Part shown: positions 42,305 to 54,000 of the stretch, piece by piece
How the letters are laid out: each line of letters begins with the position of its first letter
Position numbering within the stretch: position 1 is the first letter of the stretch
Source of the DNA: Guillardia theta CCMP2712
Lineage: Eukaryota > Cryptophyceae > Pyrenomonadales > Geminigeraceae
Length of the DNA: 64,000 nucleotides
NCBI RefSeq assembly: GCF_000315625.1
Contig: NW_005434665.1
Coordinates: 555,220-619,219, forward strand
Direction of reading: 5' to 3'
The notes under the pieces: generated by a model
Database searches by the model: none
What the model saw: only the letters and a program-made list of their open reading frames with translations
What the model was told of the DNA's origin: nothing
Position numbers and translations under genes: made by a program

Positions 42305-43984
42305 ATGGCGGGTTTGATGAAATCGGTCATGAACACCATCTCGTACATACTCAAGGAGCGATCGGCGAGGCGCATCGCCTCATTCCTGTGTATCAACTTT
42401 CTGTTCATGTTTGTTGAATGTGAGCCGATTGCCTCGAGAGCATCTCATTCTGTTGCTGACTGTTGTCGTCAGTCGCCTATGGCTTCTGGACAAACAGCCT
42501 GGGGTTGATATCGGACGCTGTACACATGATGTTCGACTGTGGTGCATTAGCGCTAGGACTTTACGGGGCTTACATGAGCTCATGGAGGCCAAACAAGGTT
42601 TATTCTTACGGTTATGGACGATATGGCGTCTTGTGCGGGTTCACCAACTCAATTTTTCTGATCCTCGTGGCTGTTTGTATAGTGATAGAAGCGATCGAGG
42701 TTTGTGTGTTTCGAGTAATTTCCCCGTGATATTGACTCGTGATGACCAGCGTGTTCTCGATCCTCCGAAAGTTGAGTCTGAGAACTTGTTTCTTGTTTCT
42801 TTTGCGGGGTTTCTTGTGAATGTGGTCGGGATCATCGTCTTCAGGTGAAAGCTTGGTTCGTTATGTGAGAACGTTCACTCACTGGGTTACTTCTGCAGCG
42901 ACCTTCATTGCCATTCTCATTCACATTCAGGATGCTGCTCGAAGGAAAAGCAGACTTGTGGAAGTTCTGAGTCGTCATGCTGCAGCTTCCAGACCCCCTC
43001 ACAAAGTGGATGCCTGGCTCAACAGACAGGCAGTCACTCCATTGGAAATAGCAGCAGCGAATCCAAGATGAATGACAGCTCAAGCAGGAAAAGCAAAAAT
43101 GTAGGGAAGAGTATTACATTTGCATGGGCCTCATGTAGGTGTTCTGATTCGAAAGGATCAATTGGAAAAGAGCCGTCAAGTTGTACCAGACGACACAGAG
43201 AAGTGAAGGTTGCAGACTGTCATGCACAGGCAGGCAGCGAAACCGACAAGGGTGAAAACACTCATCGGGAATGTTCTTCTGAACAAAAGGATGTTGGGAC
43301 CAACTCGCTGGGCAAGCGCACTGGAAGTCTGATGGAGAAGTTTTCCAGTATGTTTTCATGTCACGCAGACGCAAATACGCAGGTAAACGCATGCACAGCA
43401 CCAGCCGATCAGCGTTGACTCACTCTCCTTGTGCAGGCTGTCTTCCTCCACATTCTTGCTGATACCCTTGGAAGCGTCAGCGTCATGGTCTCTTCGGTTG
43501 CAATGAGATACGATGGGATGTACCTGGCAGACCCAGTGTGCTCGATCATGATCGGCATCCTTATCTTCGTCTCTGTCTTGCCGCTTGTCAAGGAGACGTC
43601 GTCGATCCTCCTTCAGCAGACTCCAGCGGATCTTCTTCCGCACCTGCCGCTCGTCGAGAAGAAGATCCGGGGTATACATGGGGTGGCTGCCATCCATCAG
43701 GTAACGTGTTGGTGCTGGTCGCCGTTGCGGTTCCGAGCTGAGATTTTCCTCCAGTTGCACACATGGAAGCTGGCATCCAACACTGTCATTGGGACTGCGC
43801 ACTTGCTCGTGGAGTCCGACGGCCACGAGCAGATGATCCTGCACGAAGTGACCAAGACCTTGAAGACGTATGGAGTTGCGCAGTGCACTATACAGGTAAG
43901 GAAGTCAGTGGCAGAGGAAGGCCCTTCATCTGACGTGTCCTACAGATTCAGAAACGACCGACAGTGGCTGAGAACGCTGGATGA
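42305..43984 (+). CDS. Cation diffusion facilitator, ZnT5/ZnT7-like zinc transporter
   Basis: Proton-coupled zinc exporter, by family located in Golgi or other endomembranes. Seven exons (42305-42419, 42473-42699, 42750-42844, 42899-43382, 43437-43700, 43755-43895, 43946-43984) join in phase to 454 residues. TM2 has the zinc site HMMFD in SLGLISDAVHMMFDCGALAL, and TM5 has HILAD in AVFLHILADTLGSVSVMV. SYGYGRYGVLCGFTNSIFL matches the ZnT5/7 branch. The loop between TM4 and TM5 (exon 4, about 160 residues) starts SDLHCHSHSHSGCCSKEKQ and is rich in His, Cys and Ser, so it may sense or deliver metal. The C-terminal cytosolic domain includes LLVESDGHEQMILHEVTK. The start MAGLMKSVMN is the first in-frame ATG. 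Confidence 0.93.
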
Positions 43985-44317
43985 AGGAGCCGTGAATGGC
44001 TGTTTTTGTTAAGTAGATGAGAAGGTGTCATGTGCAGGATTTAGATGTAGTGCTGGGTTTGTAATATAAATGACGGGAGGACAAGTGATATGAGGCGTTG
44101 GGCACAAGTAAAGCGTTGTATTCATTCAAATTAATATTGATTAAAACCTGTACATTCATTGTTACGGTACGTGTTTAGACATGGAGGACGACAAGAATGA
44201 CGTTAATGGCGACAAAAACGATTGTGACGAATGCAGCAATCACGCAGAGGCCTCTCGCTGTCTGGCTTTCACTGCAGAAACCAAGTCACTCGAACCGCAA
44301 ATCCGCCACAATTCTAT

Positions 44318-45269
44318 CTACCTCCTCACGATCCCTCGCAGAGCTTCTAGCGTGTTCCGAGCCTGAGCCTGCAGGAGAAGGGATTTTAGCGAGTGCAAAG
44401 TGGCGATCGAAGGAGACCCACCTCTCGCAGCTCGTCGGCAAGGTGTGGAAGCGGGTCTTTCTCCACCTTGGGAGCCACTATCTCAAGGTTGCAGTGGGGG
44501 CACTTGCCAGCCTTGTTCTGATACAACCGCGACGACAGCCACCTGCCAACCTCAGTCATGACCTCTCACACTCAAGTCTCAGCATTCACGTTGAGATGCA
44601 GCTGTGATGGAACATGTGCCTGCACGGGAGGATCGTGACGAACTGCTCCTCATCGAAGGGTTCAAGGCATATCAGGCAGTCTGTCAAGTCGTCTTCGTCG
44701 GAAAAGTCTTGAACGAACGAGGTCGGAGGAACCTTGAGGAGAACGGGTGAGAAGTGCAAGCAACAAATATCTTGGTCTCACTCTCACCGATGCTCCCACA
44801 GGCCTGCTGTTGGCACACGTAACACCTTCGCTGAGAACCACTGACTTGAGGCATTTGAGCTTCAAGGTGGACTTCTTCTTTTCCGAGATCGAATCGAAAT
44901 CCTGTAGAAGCATCTTGTGAGAATCGCAAAGCAAAGCAAGCGCAACTCTCAAACCTTGTGTGATACTTCATGAGACAACACGTCTGCAGCAAGGCGACAA
45001 GTCAGAATCAAGGCAATCGATAAAAACTGGTGTCAACCTGAATGCATGGCATGTTCGGATATGTTCAATATGCAAGATTCACAACCACTTCCAACATATG
45101 CTGTTGCAGTTTCGGTTGCCGTCTCAATCACTTGATTGGGTAAGAAAGAGATGTTCGCTGAGCTTGTCACGGCTTGAACTCGAGCTTCATCTTCTAAGTA
45201 AGCTGGTTGTGGAGCAGTGACACTATGTATTGTTCCTTCTGTCACTTCTGATACAACTTTGAAGGGCAT
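44318..45269 (-). CDS. RING-H2 finger protein, probable E3 ubiquitin ligase
   Basis: Six exons on the complement (45038-45269, 44955-44983, 44788-44913, 44590-44732, 44422-44542, 44318-44368) join in phase to 233 residues. The C3H2C3 RING reads DCLICLEPFDEE, then ILPCRHMFHHSC, and after an intron CPHCNLEI, with all eight zinc ligands present. The N-terminal 130 residues (MPFKVVSEVTEGTIHSVTAP onwards) are not a known domain and carry no membrane segment. The C-terminus is helical (DPLPHLADELREAQARNTLE) and ends GIVRR. By family it would transfer ubiquitin from an E2; the substrate is unknown. A G-tract island lies upstream. Confidence 0.85.
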
Positions 45270-45579
45270 TTGCAACGTTGAAGAACGCTTAATTTGATGC
45301 TTGCAAGCCTCCAAAAGCAACCGTTTCTATCCTTGCGTTGCGCTCCTTATTGCAATCTTCTATGTTGTGCCTCTTTTCCACGGAAAAGCTCCTTCTACAC
45401 TGGTCTCTGTTGCAATTTCTTTTGCGTCTTCTTGATTCTGTTTCCTCTATCCTGCTAATTCTTTGATTGTTGTCCTTCTCTCCCTGTCTCACTTTACTCG
45501 TCTCTCCGATCCTCTCCGCTTCTGCAGTTTCCAGGCAGTGCCATTCACAGATTTATTTCGCCTGCTAGTGGCCGTCGGG

Positions 45580-46150
45580 GTACATCACATGTTAGGGGTA
45601 GTGGTGTTCCGGGATCCAGTGTTCAGTACAATGGTGGGTACCATGAAATTGTGAGGGGTGGGTGGTATAAAAGATATGGTACAATGTACCAGGAGAAGTG
45701 GGGTTATTGCCCCCGAAACAACTTATGGACGGTCAAAATCTACAAATTGAGTGGGTGGGGGGTATGTCGAGGACGGGTACAGAAAGATTCGAACGGGGGA
45801 CAGAGAAGGAGTGTGGGTGGGGTGGATGTGTTTTACGTGGAGAAAAGGACCGTGGAATCTGATTGATATTTAGGGGGTAGGGGAGGGTCATGGTCGATAG
45901 ATATGCCGAAAAAGGGGAAGGGTAGGCAAAAGTGCTCAGGGGGAATGGTGGGGTGGTAAAAAGATAAATCACCTGGTAGGGGTACATAAAGTATGGAACA
46001 AGGGGTACTCAATGACTAATATTTCAGTACAATTCAGGTAGTAAACTGAGGACTTGGTGGGGTGGAGGGGAAAGATTTCTCCAACATGTTGGTGGTAGGT
46101 CATCATTTAGCCGGGGTGGTGGAGTCCGGGGTGGGGGGCATAGATGCAAC
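45580..46150. promoter_or_regulatory. G-tract island
   Basis: Plus-strand G runs (tgaggggtgggtgg, gagtgggtggggggtatg, taggggagggtcatgg, gggtggtggagtcc). Upstream of the minus-strand RING gene by about 300 bp. Confidence 0.45.
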
Positions 46151-46937
46151 TCCCAAAACAATCTGAAATGGCGATCTAAAAACACCAGCAAATTTGAAGA
46201 TAATGTACTTTATAATGTATTAATTTTCCACAAATGGATATTACTACACAAGATCCAAAAGTATGGTACAGAAATATTCAAGACAGTACCTTGAACAAAT
46301 TTCTTTTCATGCTTTATTTGAGGATGAAAACTGATACGCGCCAACATATATCAGAAAAATTGAGCAGTCCTCGAACAAAAGTGTTTTCGTCCCCTATGTG
46401 TATTCAGAGCGCACGAGATTCAAATTAGTTCACGAAAAAAGTGCTTTTCGTGATATGAATTTATAACAATATAAATCACTTTCCGATTGTACCGTGTCCG
46501 GAGCATATGGTACAATGTTTTAGTAAAATATTGAGTCATTTTGGTACTATGTTTGGGTGAGAGCTGTTTTATATAACTAAATGGTTTTATATGGCCTCGC
46601 CCTTGTTTTCTTCAGTGTCATGCCCGGTGAGTCCCGACCGGCGGGCCCGTCGGATGATTCCCGGGGCCGCACCGTACCGCACCCGGACAAACTACTCAAG
46701 TACTACCAAGTACTACTGCTAGCTGAAATGAACAGGCGGAACATGGCTGATGGAAGCGATAAGTTCAGTTAGAGGAGAGGAGGGGGAGCGAGGGAAGGAT
46801 GTGAAGGAATGCTGTGAATGCAGGGAGAGAGCCAACGACTGAGACGAGGGTGAGAGATGTGGGTAGAGTGTTGGCGCCTCGGCTGTAGTCGCTGCTTGAT
46901 GGCACTGAAATGAATCTGATGCTTTGTTCTGCTGCAG
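46151..46937. other. AT-rich spacer with small GC-rich patch
   Basis: 46151-46600 is AT-rich with repeated words (gtgttttcgt, gtgcttttcgtg). A GC patch at 46617-46690 (gtcccgaccggcgggcccg) looks like a fragment of the GC-island family. The last 150 bp include the likely 5' UTR intron of the next gene, whose acceptor (ttctgctgcag) abuts its ATG. Confidence 0.4.
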
Positions 46938-47920
46938 ATGACGATGAAGGCAACATGCCTCTTTGCTGCTCTTCTCCTGCTCATCTTCAACGCTTCCTCC
47001 GCCTTTGGCTTTGCGCTCAAGACTTCGAACTTGTTGCTCCTGCTGCGGCCGTCAAGTCGCATTTCGTCGCAGTCCCAGCACAGGATCCGGGGGGGTAGCT
47101 CCCAACCTTCTCCTCCTAACATGCTCTTCGGCAACTTCTTCGGGGACAAGAACAACGAGGCCGGCAAGTTCGTGCGGCAGTCCAACCTGCAGGGCGTCAA
47201 CGGGGTCTTCGGACCCCCGGGGCTCATCGTCGGGGGGCTGGGGGAGGACGAGCTTGAAGTCTTGTCGGAGGTCGTAGAGAGCGCGCTGAGGGTCGACGCC
47301 ACGACTGCCCCCCAGCTCCCCATCGCTGTGCTGGGGAAGGAGGACTTCGACGGGAAGACGCTGCTCAAGGACGTCGTGTCTACCTTGAGTGAGCGTGACA
47401 GTGTCCTGCCCGACGAACCTGCGCAGCTGAAGTTCCCGATGATTATGATCTCGGGCCTCAATCCTATCCAGGTATGAAGATCCCGATGCTGTGTGCCCGC
47501 CTGAGTCCTCTCCCTCTTTCCTTCTCTCCCTGATCCCCTCTCCATCCTCTCCTCTTCCTCTCTGCTTTCCCCTCGTGCCTCTGACGTTTCCTGCTGCATT
47601 TTTTCGTTCTTTGCCTTGGGTTCCTTTGCCTCTCTCTCCTTTTGTGCTCCCCTCACCTCTCCCTACTCTTCTCTTCTCTCTGCTTCTCTTCTCCCTTCCT
47701 CTCTTCTCAAAGGTATCTGCCTGCGTCAAAGCCATCGTGGCGTCAGGGATCAAAGGGGGCATACCAGGCGGCACATTCCACACGCCCATGTGTGCCCTCG
47801 TCGTCCCCAAGGCCATGGACAAGAGCATGGTGCAGCTGCTGGTATGAGATGCTGGTGATGAATGTTTCATTGATGTTTGATCAGGACGAAGTGGAAGGAG
47901 ATCATTTAGCAAACAGATAA
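46938..47920 (+). CDS. Plastid-targeted protein of unknown function
   Basis: Exons 46938-47471, 47713-47841 and 47885-47920 join in phase 0 to 232 residues. The N-terminus is a signal peptide (ATCLFAALLLLIFNASSAFG) followed by FALK, that is, Phe at the presumed cleavage site, then a Ser/Arg-rich transit-like region (RPSSRISSQSQHRIRGG). The mature part has a glycine-rich start (GPPGLIVGGLGEDELEVL), an alpha/beta stretch (APQLPIAVLGKEDFDG, FPMIMISGLNPIQVSACV) and a further segment (GIPGGTFHTPMCALVVPKAM). These look like a compact soluble domain. I do not recognise the family. The second intron is pyrimidine-rich. The ATG directly follows a splice acceptor, as in two other genes here. The gene is convergent with the giant TRANK1-like gene, 108 bp away. 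Confidence 0.72.
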
Positions 47921-48028
47921 GATTACTTTAGCTGGCCGCGTCTGCTTCTCCTGCTTGTCTTTGTTTTTTACATGTCCTTGTACTTGCACTCTCCGAGAAA
48001 CTTTTGGGCTCCTCCTGCCTCACCTCTC

Positions 48029-51000
48029 TCACACCGCCTTCCTCGCAAACCTCCTCACACGATGTCTCCTCCCCAAGTTCTTGCCCCACCCGGGCCCCTC
48101 GCTCTCGCCTGCGATCGCGTTCTCAGCATCCGTCTGGCCGAGTCTGTACTTGCGGAGCAGCTCCTCCTGTCGCGCTGACTGCAGCACGAAGATAACGTCC
48201 AGGATGGAGGTCACCTGATCGCCGAGCTGTGCCTCGTGGAACTGGATCAGTAGCATTGTCCCGCCCTGCTCCTTGCCGACCTTGCCATGTGAGCATCCCA
48301 CGACAGTGCCATCGTAATAGACGTCATGCTCGTAGTGCCTGGCGCGGCAATGACATCCTGGTGGGATCGCCTCCTTCACCAGTGGGTTGTTGCTGTCCAG
48401 AGACCCGTTCTTCCGGTAGAGCGCAAGCCGCTTCATCTCATGCTCCTCCAGCTCCTGCCGCCACTCCTCCGCCTCCTTCACGTCGTCCTGCATGCCCCTG
48501 TGTACCTCAGCCAGCCCATGAGCAGACAGGCCCTCCTCCCACCTCCGATCCCTGTCGATCTCCTCCAGCACTTTCTCCACCTGGACTATGTGCCCGGAGA
48601 GCCTCAGCTGAAGGGCCTCCAGCACGTCAACGACCAGCGGGTCGAACCTGAGGCTCTTGATCTGCGACGACTCCAGGAAGCGATGGAGGGACATGAAGGC
48701 CACGTCAGCACGGCTCAACGTACGGGCCACTTCACCCTCGTACGCCCTCCTGAAGTCAGCAAGCGCGTCGGCCGTCCGCTGAAACCCTCCGCCGAGCGAC
48801 TCGTCGAAGAGCAGGATGGGACCGTTCATGTCCACGTACGCCCTGCGGTACCCAGTCTCCTCGCTCCCGATGACCTGCTCGGTGATCATGAGGTAGCGAT
48901 TCTTCCTCAGCAGCGGGTCCAGCGGGTCTTCTGACAGGTTTTCATCCTGCAGCTTCTCCCCGAGGGTTCTGAGCCTCTGCAAGGCAAACCTGGTGCGGCA
49001 GAGCTTGAAGAACCTGCAGACGGTGAAGGCGGAGCGAACCTCTCGGACGAGGACATCAGTAGCAGGCAGCCTGGGGCGAGGAAGCTCTCGCTGCCTTCCC
49101 GGAGGGGCAGGGGAGGACGACAGCTTCGAGTAGAAGGACAGGCAGTGGTCCAGCCCATCCTTGCAGTCCCTCTCTAGGTCCTCCTGGTTGGTTGCACCGA
49201 CTTCCACTGCATCGTTCTGAGGAGAAGCGACGGCAACCAGAAGGTCTTGTCGCTTCTCAAGGATCCGCAAGATACACTGAACTAGGCTCTGCGGCTCCTC
49301 TGCCTTGACAGGCCTGCCCTTGTCTAGCTCGCCTGTGCCGGGCCTCCAACCAGGAGGGAAAAGACTGGGATGGGAGACTGTTGGCAGCAAGGAGCTCAAT
49401 CGGTTTGCAACTGAGAAAAGGAATGGAGCCCAGTCGTCTGTCCAGCCTCCTTCTGCTCCAATCTCCTTCATACTCGAGGATTTATGCAGCAGGAGATTCA
49501 GCAACGCAGTCCAGATGATAATCGATATGCGATCTCCGTCATCTTGGCAGGCAGGAGAAGAATCCTCTTCGCTTCGCTCCATCCTCCTGCGGACAAGGGA
49601 TACAGCCATGTTGAGTGTGTTTCGCAGGACCCAGGAAGCATCAGCCTCGAGCGGGCGAGGAGGAGAGCGAGTACTGCCGACGAGATGATGGCAGTGCGAC
49701 AGCGGAAGCCAGCAGACGGAAGTCGCCGCCCTCTCCCCTCCTCCAGCGTCGCACTCGAACCATGACATGGAGACAACGCTCTCCACAAGCGCGTGCTGCA
49801 GCATCGTCCAGGCGTCCATGGGCATCGTCAGCCAGGAGTGGAGCTGGAGGTGAGTGAGCTGGTAAGCAGAGGAAGAGAGCACGAGGTCGTTCTTGCAGCA
49901 CAGGAAGGAGCGATGGAGGGCGGCAAAGGCGTTGTAGCCCAGCACCAAGGGCGGGTGCCAGCCTGCCTGAGGAACAACCATCGGAGGGTGCCATCCTGAG
50001 ATGCCGAACCCTGTTCGCTCCTGCAGGGTGAGAGGAGGAGGGGCTGGCAGCGCGAGCAGGTCGGTAACGGCCGCATCGTCCTCCCCCTTGATCACCTCCA
50101 CCCGCCCGAAGCCCTCGCTCCTCGTCGGCCTGCGAAGCTGCGAGGCTATCCTGTCGACGAGGGCGAGGGAGGCTTTGCAGGAGCGCGACTCTCTCGCCTG
50201 CACGCGGTTCTTGCAGACATGGACGGGGACGTCGAGCAAGAGGGCAACCACAGCAGCTTCCGACAGGTTGCACCTCCTAGAGACTCTGATCCACCTCGCC
50301 CTCTCCTGCTCCTCCACGTTGTACGCGTCGATCACGACCCGGTGCCCGAACTTGAGCCAGTAGTTCGCCTGCTCTTCGCAAGCCTGCAGACTCCCCATCC
50401 TCTCCTCGGAGATCACCAGCCATTCTGCCGCTTCGAACTGACTGGCCAGCAGGCTCTTTCCCGATCCTGGGAGTCCACACACGAGGAGCATCCGAACGTG
50501 GTCAGGGGCCGTCACGTCTGAGCTGGGCAAGCGCACAGGGCCGGGCGTGAAACCAGCGTCGCGCGGGAGCTGAAGGATGAGATGCTCGCAGTCAGACTTG
50601 AAGTTCAACCTGCGAAGGAGGAGGAGGACAAGGGAGAGATCCTTGGCATCCTTGTCGATGAGAGGGCGACGACTCCAGTCACGATGCAGCTTGAAGGCCC
50701 ACGATCGCAAGATGCTCCTGCAGTCCTCGTGAACGCTCCTCAGATCCTCTTCCCCGCATCTCCTTCCAGCATCGCACGCAAGCAGGCCGTCCAAGATGTT
50801 TGCCTCCTCGAGCTTTCCATTGCGAAAGTCTGTGAGCATGCAAGGCTCGCTGCTCAGCAGCAGCGTCGACACATCAGTGCAAACGCGCTCAACTTGTTCC
50901 TTGCTGAACCAACTGCCCAACCCCCCGTCCCCTCCCAGACCGCGGCTGCGGCTCTTGCTCTGAGCCACCAAGTCCCTTCCCAGGTTGGTCAGCCACATGA

Positions 51001-54000
51001 GCACCAGCTTCAACCCCAGCGGCAGGAGAGGTCGCTCAACCCTCTTCCCCAACGTCTCCCTTCGCACCACCACCTTCCGAACCTCCCGCAGCATCTCTCC
51101 GTACTTGAGCTGCAGGAACGACCGCAACCGCTCCCTGAACAGCAACGGCTGGACGACCAGCGTGTCTTCGTGCCCGGGTCGCAGGTAGGTGGACAAGTTG
51201 TCCTCCTGCAACTGCGACTGCAGGTTGTGGAGGAGGAGGGAGGAGCGAGTCTTCTTGATAGTCAACATCCCCCCGGTTCTTCTCAACCCCAGGAACTGCT
51301 CGCATCCCAGCAACTCTGCTTCCTCCCGCCCACCCCCCCGGGTGCTGATGGACCTGAGGCACAGCTGGATCACCCTAGAGAGGATCCTGACTCTTGCGAC
51401 GAGGACGAGGATCCCTTCTGCCTCCTCCTCCTCCTCCTCCTCCCCTCTCCCCCCCGACGTCTCCTCCTCCTCCTCCTCTGCTTCTCCTTTCTTCTCCTGA
51501 CACATCACTCCCACACTGCTGAAGACAAGCCCGAGTCCTGCCAGCACCTTGCCAAACGTACAGTGCATCGAGTCAGCTTCCTGTGCCGATTCAAGCAGCT
51601 GCCGCCTCCTCTCTCCCCTTGACTCGACCCTGTTGCAGATCTCGAGCTTGATCTGCAGCATGTGCAACCGATTGAACCGGACGTTCTCCTGCAAGACCAC
51701 ACTCTCTCGCTCTCCCTCCAGCCTCCTCCTGTACTCCCCGTCCAGCCTCTGCAGAACCGACAGCGCGCTGCGATAGTAAGGGACAGAGGCGCCCCCTCGT
51801 TGCTCCACCGCAAGGTGAACGTACAAGTCTGCACACAAGGACAGCTCGACAGCCCCAGGGTTGTCCAGCGCCTCGAGCATGCGAACTCCGTCCAGCACCT
51901 TGTTGTCTTCGCACAGAACCTCGGCTGCCTTGGTATACGCCCCCCGCTGAAGGAACCTCTGAACCAGCACGTCGTAGAAACCGTACCTCCTCAGAAACCT
52001 GACCTCGTCGGCTTCGCTCATCCTTGACAGGATGTTAGTCAACGCCTTGTAGTCCGTGCTGCTCTCGTCCAAGGCCACGACGTTCCTCCTCCTCAACTTC
52101 ACAGCGTAAGACGCGGCGGCAAGCCGCGAGAACTCCGTCACGGACAAGTCAGGAGGAGGATGGAAGTCCGGGAATCTCTCGAGGAGCTCCAGGGCCCTGT
52201 CGTACTTGTGCTCTTCCTTGAGGAGCCGGAGGGCAGCTGGCAGCTTCCCCATCCTCACCATCACATCCAGCGCCTGGTGGAAGAGACCAGCCTTGCGGTA
52301 GCACCTGACAGCGTCACGAGAGAGGCCAAGGTCTGACCCTCCATGACCTTGCGGGCCGACTCCTGCAGGAGTCTGAAGGGAAGACTGGAGCTGCACGGCG
52401 GAGACAAAGATGTCGCCCGCTAGCTCGAACTCTCCTGCTTCATACAAGCACCTCCCCGCCAGGCTTAGCGTCTTCAGCACGGTCGCACCGTCCATCTTCC
52501 TGTACCTCCCGCCCTCCTCAGCGGCACCCGCATTCATGTCACGTGCAACTGGAGGAGGAGGAGGAGCGAGGGAGCGGAGAAGATCGTGGCTCGCGTCGAG
52601 GAAGGCCGCCTTCCTGCTCGCCCCCAACTCCCTCCTGGCTCTCTCGGTGAGAGCTAGACCGCTCGCTCGGCTCAGGAGATCCTCGTCTCCAGATCTTGCG
52701 AAGCACTTGGTGGCCAAGTCAAACAGACCCCTCTCCATCAAGTTCATCCCCTGCTTCCTCCATTCCTCCGCTGACGTTGCCGTTGCAAAGCTCCTCGCTG
52801 TCGGAGACTCCCCACCGTCCTCAAAGGCGGAAGCCACCTGCACCAGCTCTCTCGCCTTGAGGAAGTAGTAGAAAGCTGTCCTCTTCCTCAAGTCCGTGTC
52901 GTAGATGATCGCCCGGGCCCGCGCGCGAGTCAGGGCCGTGTAGAGACACTTGAGCTCCTCGCAGAGCACCTGGTGCTCTCGGTCCGAGAAGTCCAACGCC
53001 CTCAACATCCCTGCTACCCCCGTATCCCGGATCGTCGCCCTCTCCCTTCCCATCCTCTCCAGCTCCTCCTCCGTCGATATCCCCACGCTGGCCTCGCCGC
53101 CTTTTCCTCCTCCCAGATAATTCAGCACAACCCTCCACTCCTGATCCGCGCGCGAGTCCGCGAAGAAGTTCCATAGGAAGACATCGTCGAACTCAAGACC
53201 CTTCGACTCCAAGATCGTCATGGCCAGACATCCGTCCAGCTCCTTCGGGAGCTTCTTCTTAGCCTCCTGCGATCGAACCAGCACAACTTGGTGGGCCCCA
53301 AACTCGATCCTTGAAGTCACCTTGTCGGAGCCCATGATCAGCAGCGTAGCATCCTCTACCGACGTGGTGTCCAGCAGGATCGGCTTGGGGCCGTCGAAGA
53401 AACCTCGTTCGCGGGGAAGGAGGTCGACGGTGGAAGGGAACAAGGAAGAGAGCAGATCTACAATGCACGAGGCTGCCCTGAGGATGCCGTTGTGCGTGCG
53501 GTAGTTTGTGGAGAGAGAAATCACCTGCGGCACTTTGATCTCTGCGCTGCTCCTTCCAGCCCCTTGCACTTCTTCCTGCCCACTCGCTCTCCCCCGAGCA
53601 GAGACTTGAACCTCCTGCTCGGACTTGAAGATAGCACGGAGGTCCTCGAACCTGAAGGCGACGCCTGACGCGATGGTCTGCGCGGTGTCGCCACAGAAGA
53701 ACATGTCGTTCTTGCCCTCACAGACCCTCAGCATCAGCCGCAGCTCCGCCTGCGTGAAGTCCTGCGTCTCGTCCACGTAGATGCTGTGGATCTTCTTCCC
53801 CGCGTACTCCTTCCTCTGCATGGTCGACCAGATGTGGAAGACAACATCGCAGAGGTCGTATGCCCCCAGGCTCGTCTTCTCCTCCTCGTAGGACTCGTAG
53901 AGGTCGTAGATGATGTCGCGGTGTCCTCGCCGATCTCCAGGCACATGCTCGACCTTGTCTCCGGCCGTCAGCCCCTTGAAGTTGGGCGCCATCTTCGCTC

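Noticed and set aside
50582-51622. 346-codon plus-strand frame within the giant gene
   Set aside because: Antisense of well-supported TRANK1-like coding sequence; its composition is a Leu/Gln/Pro shadow.
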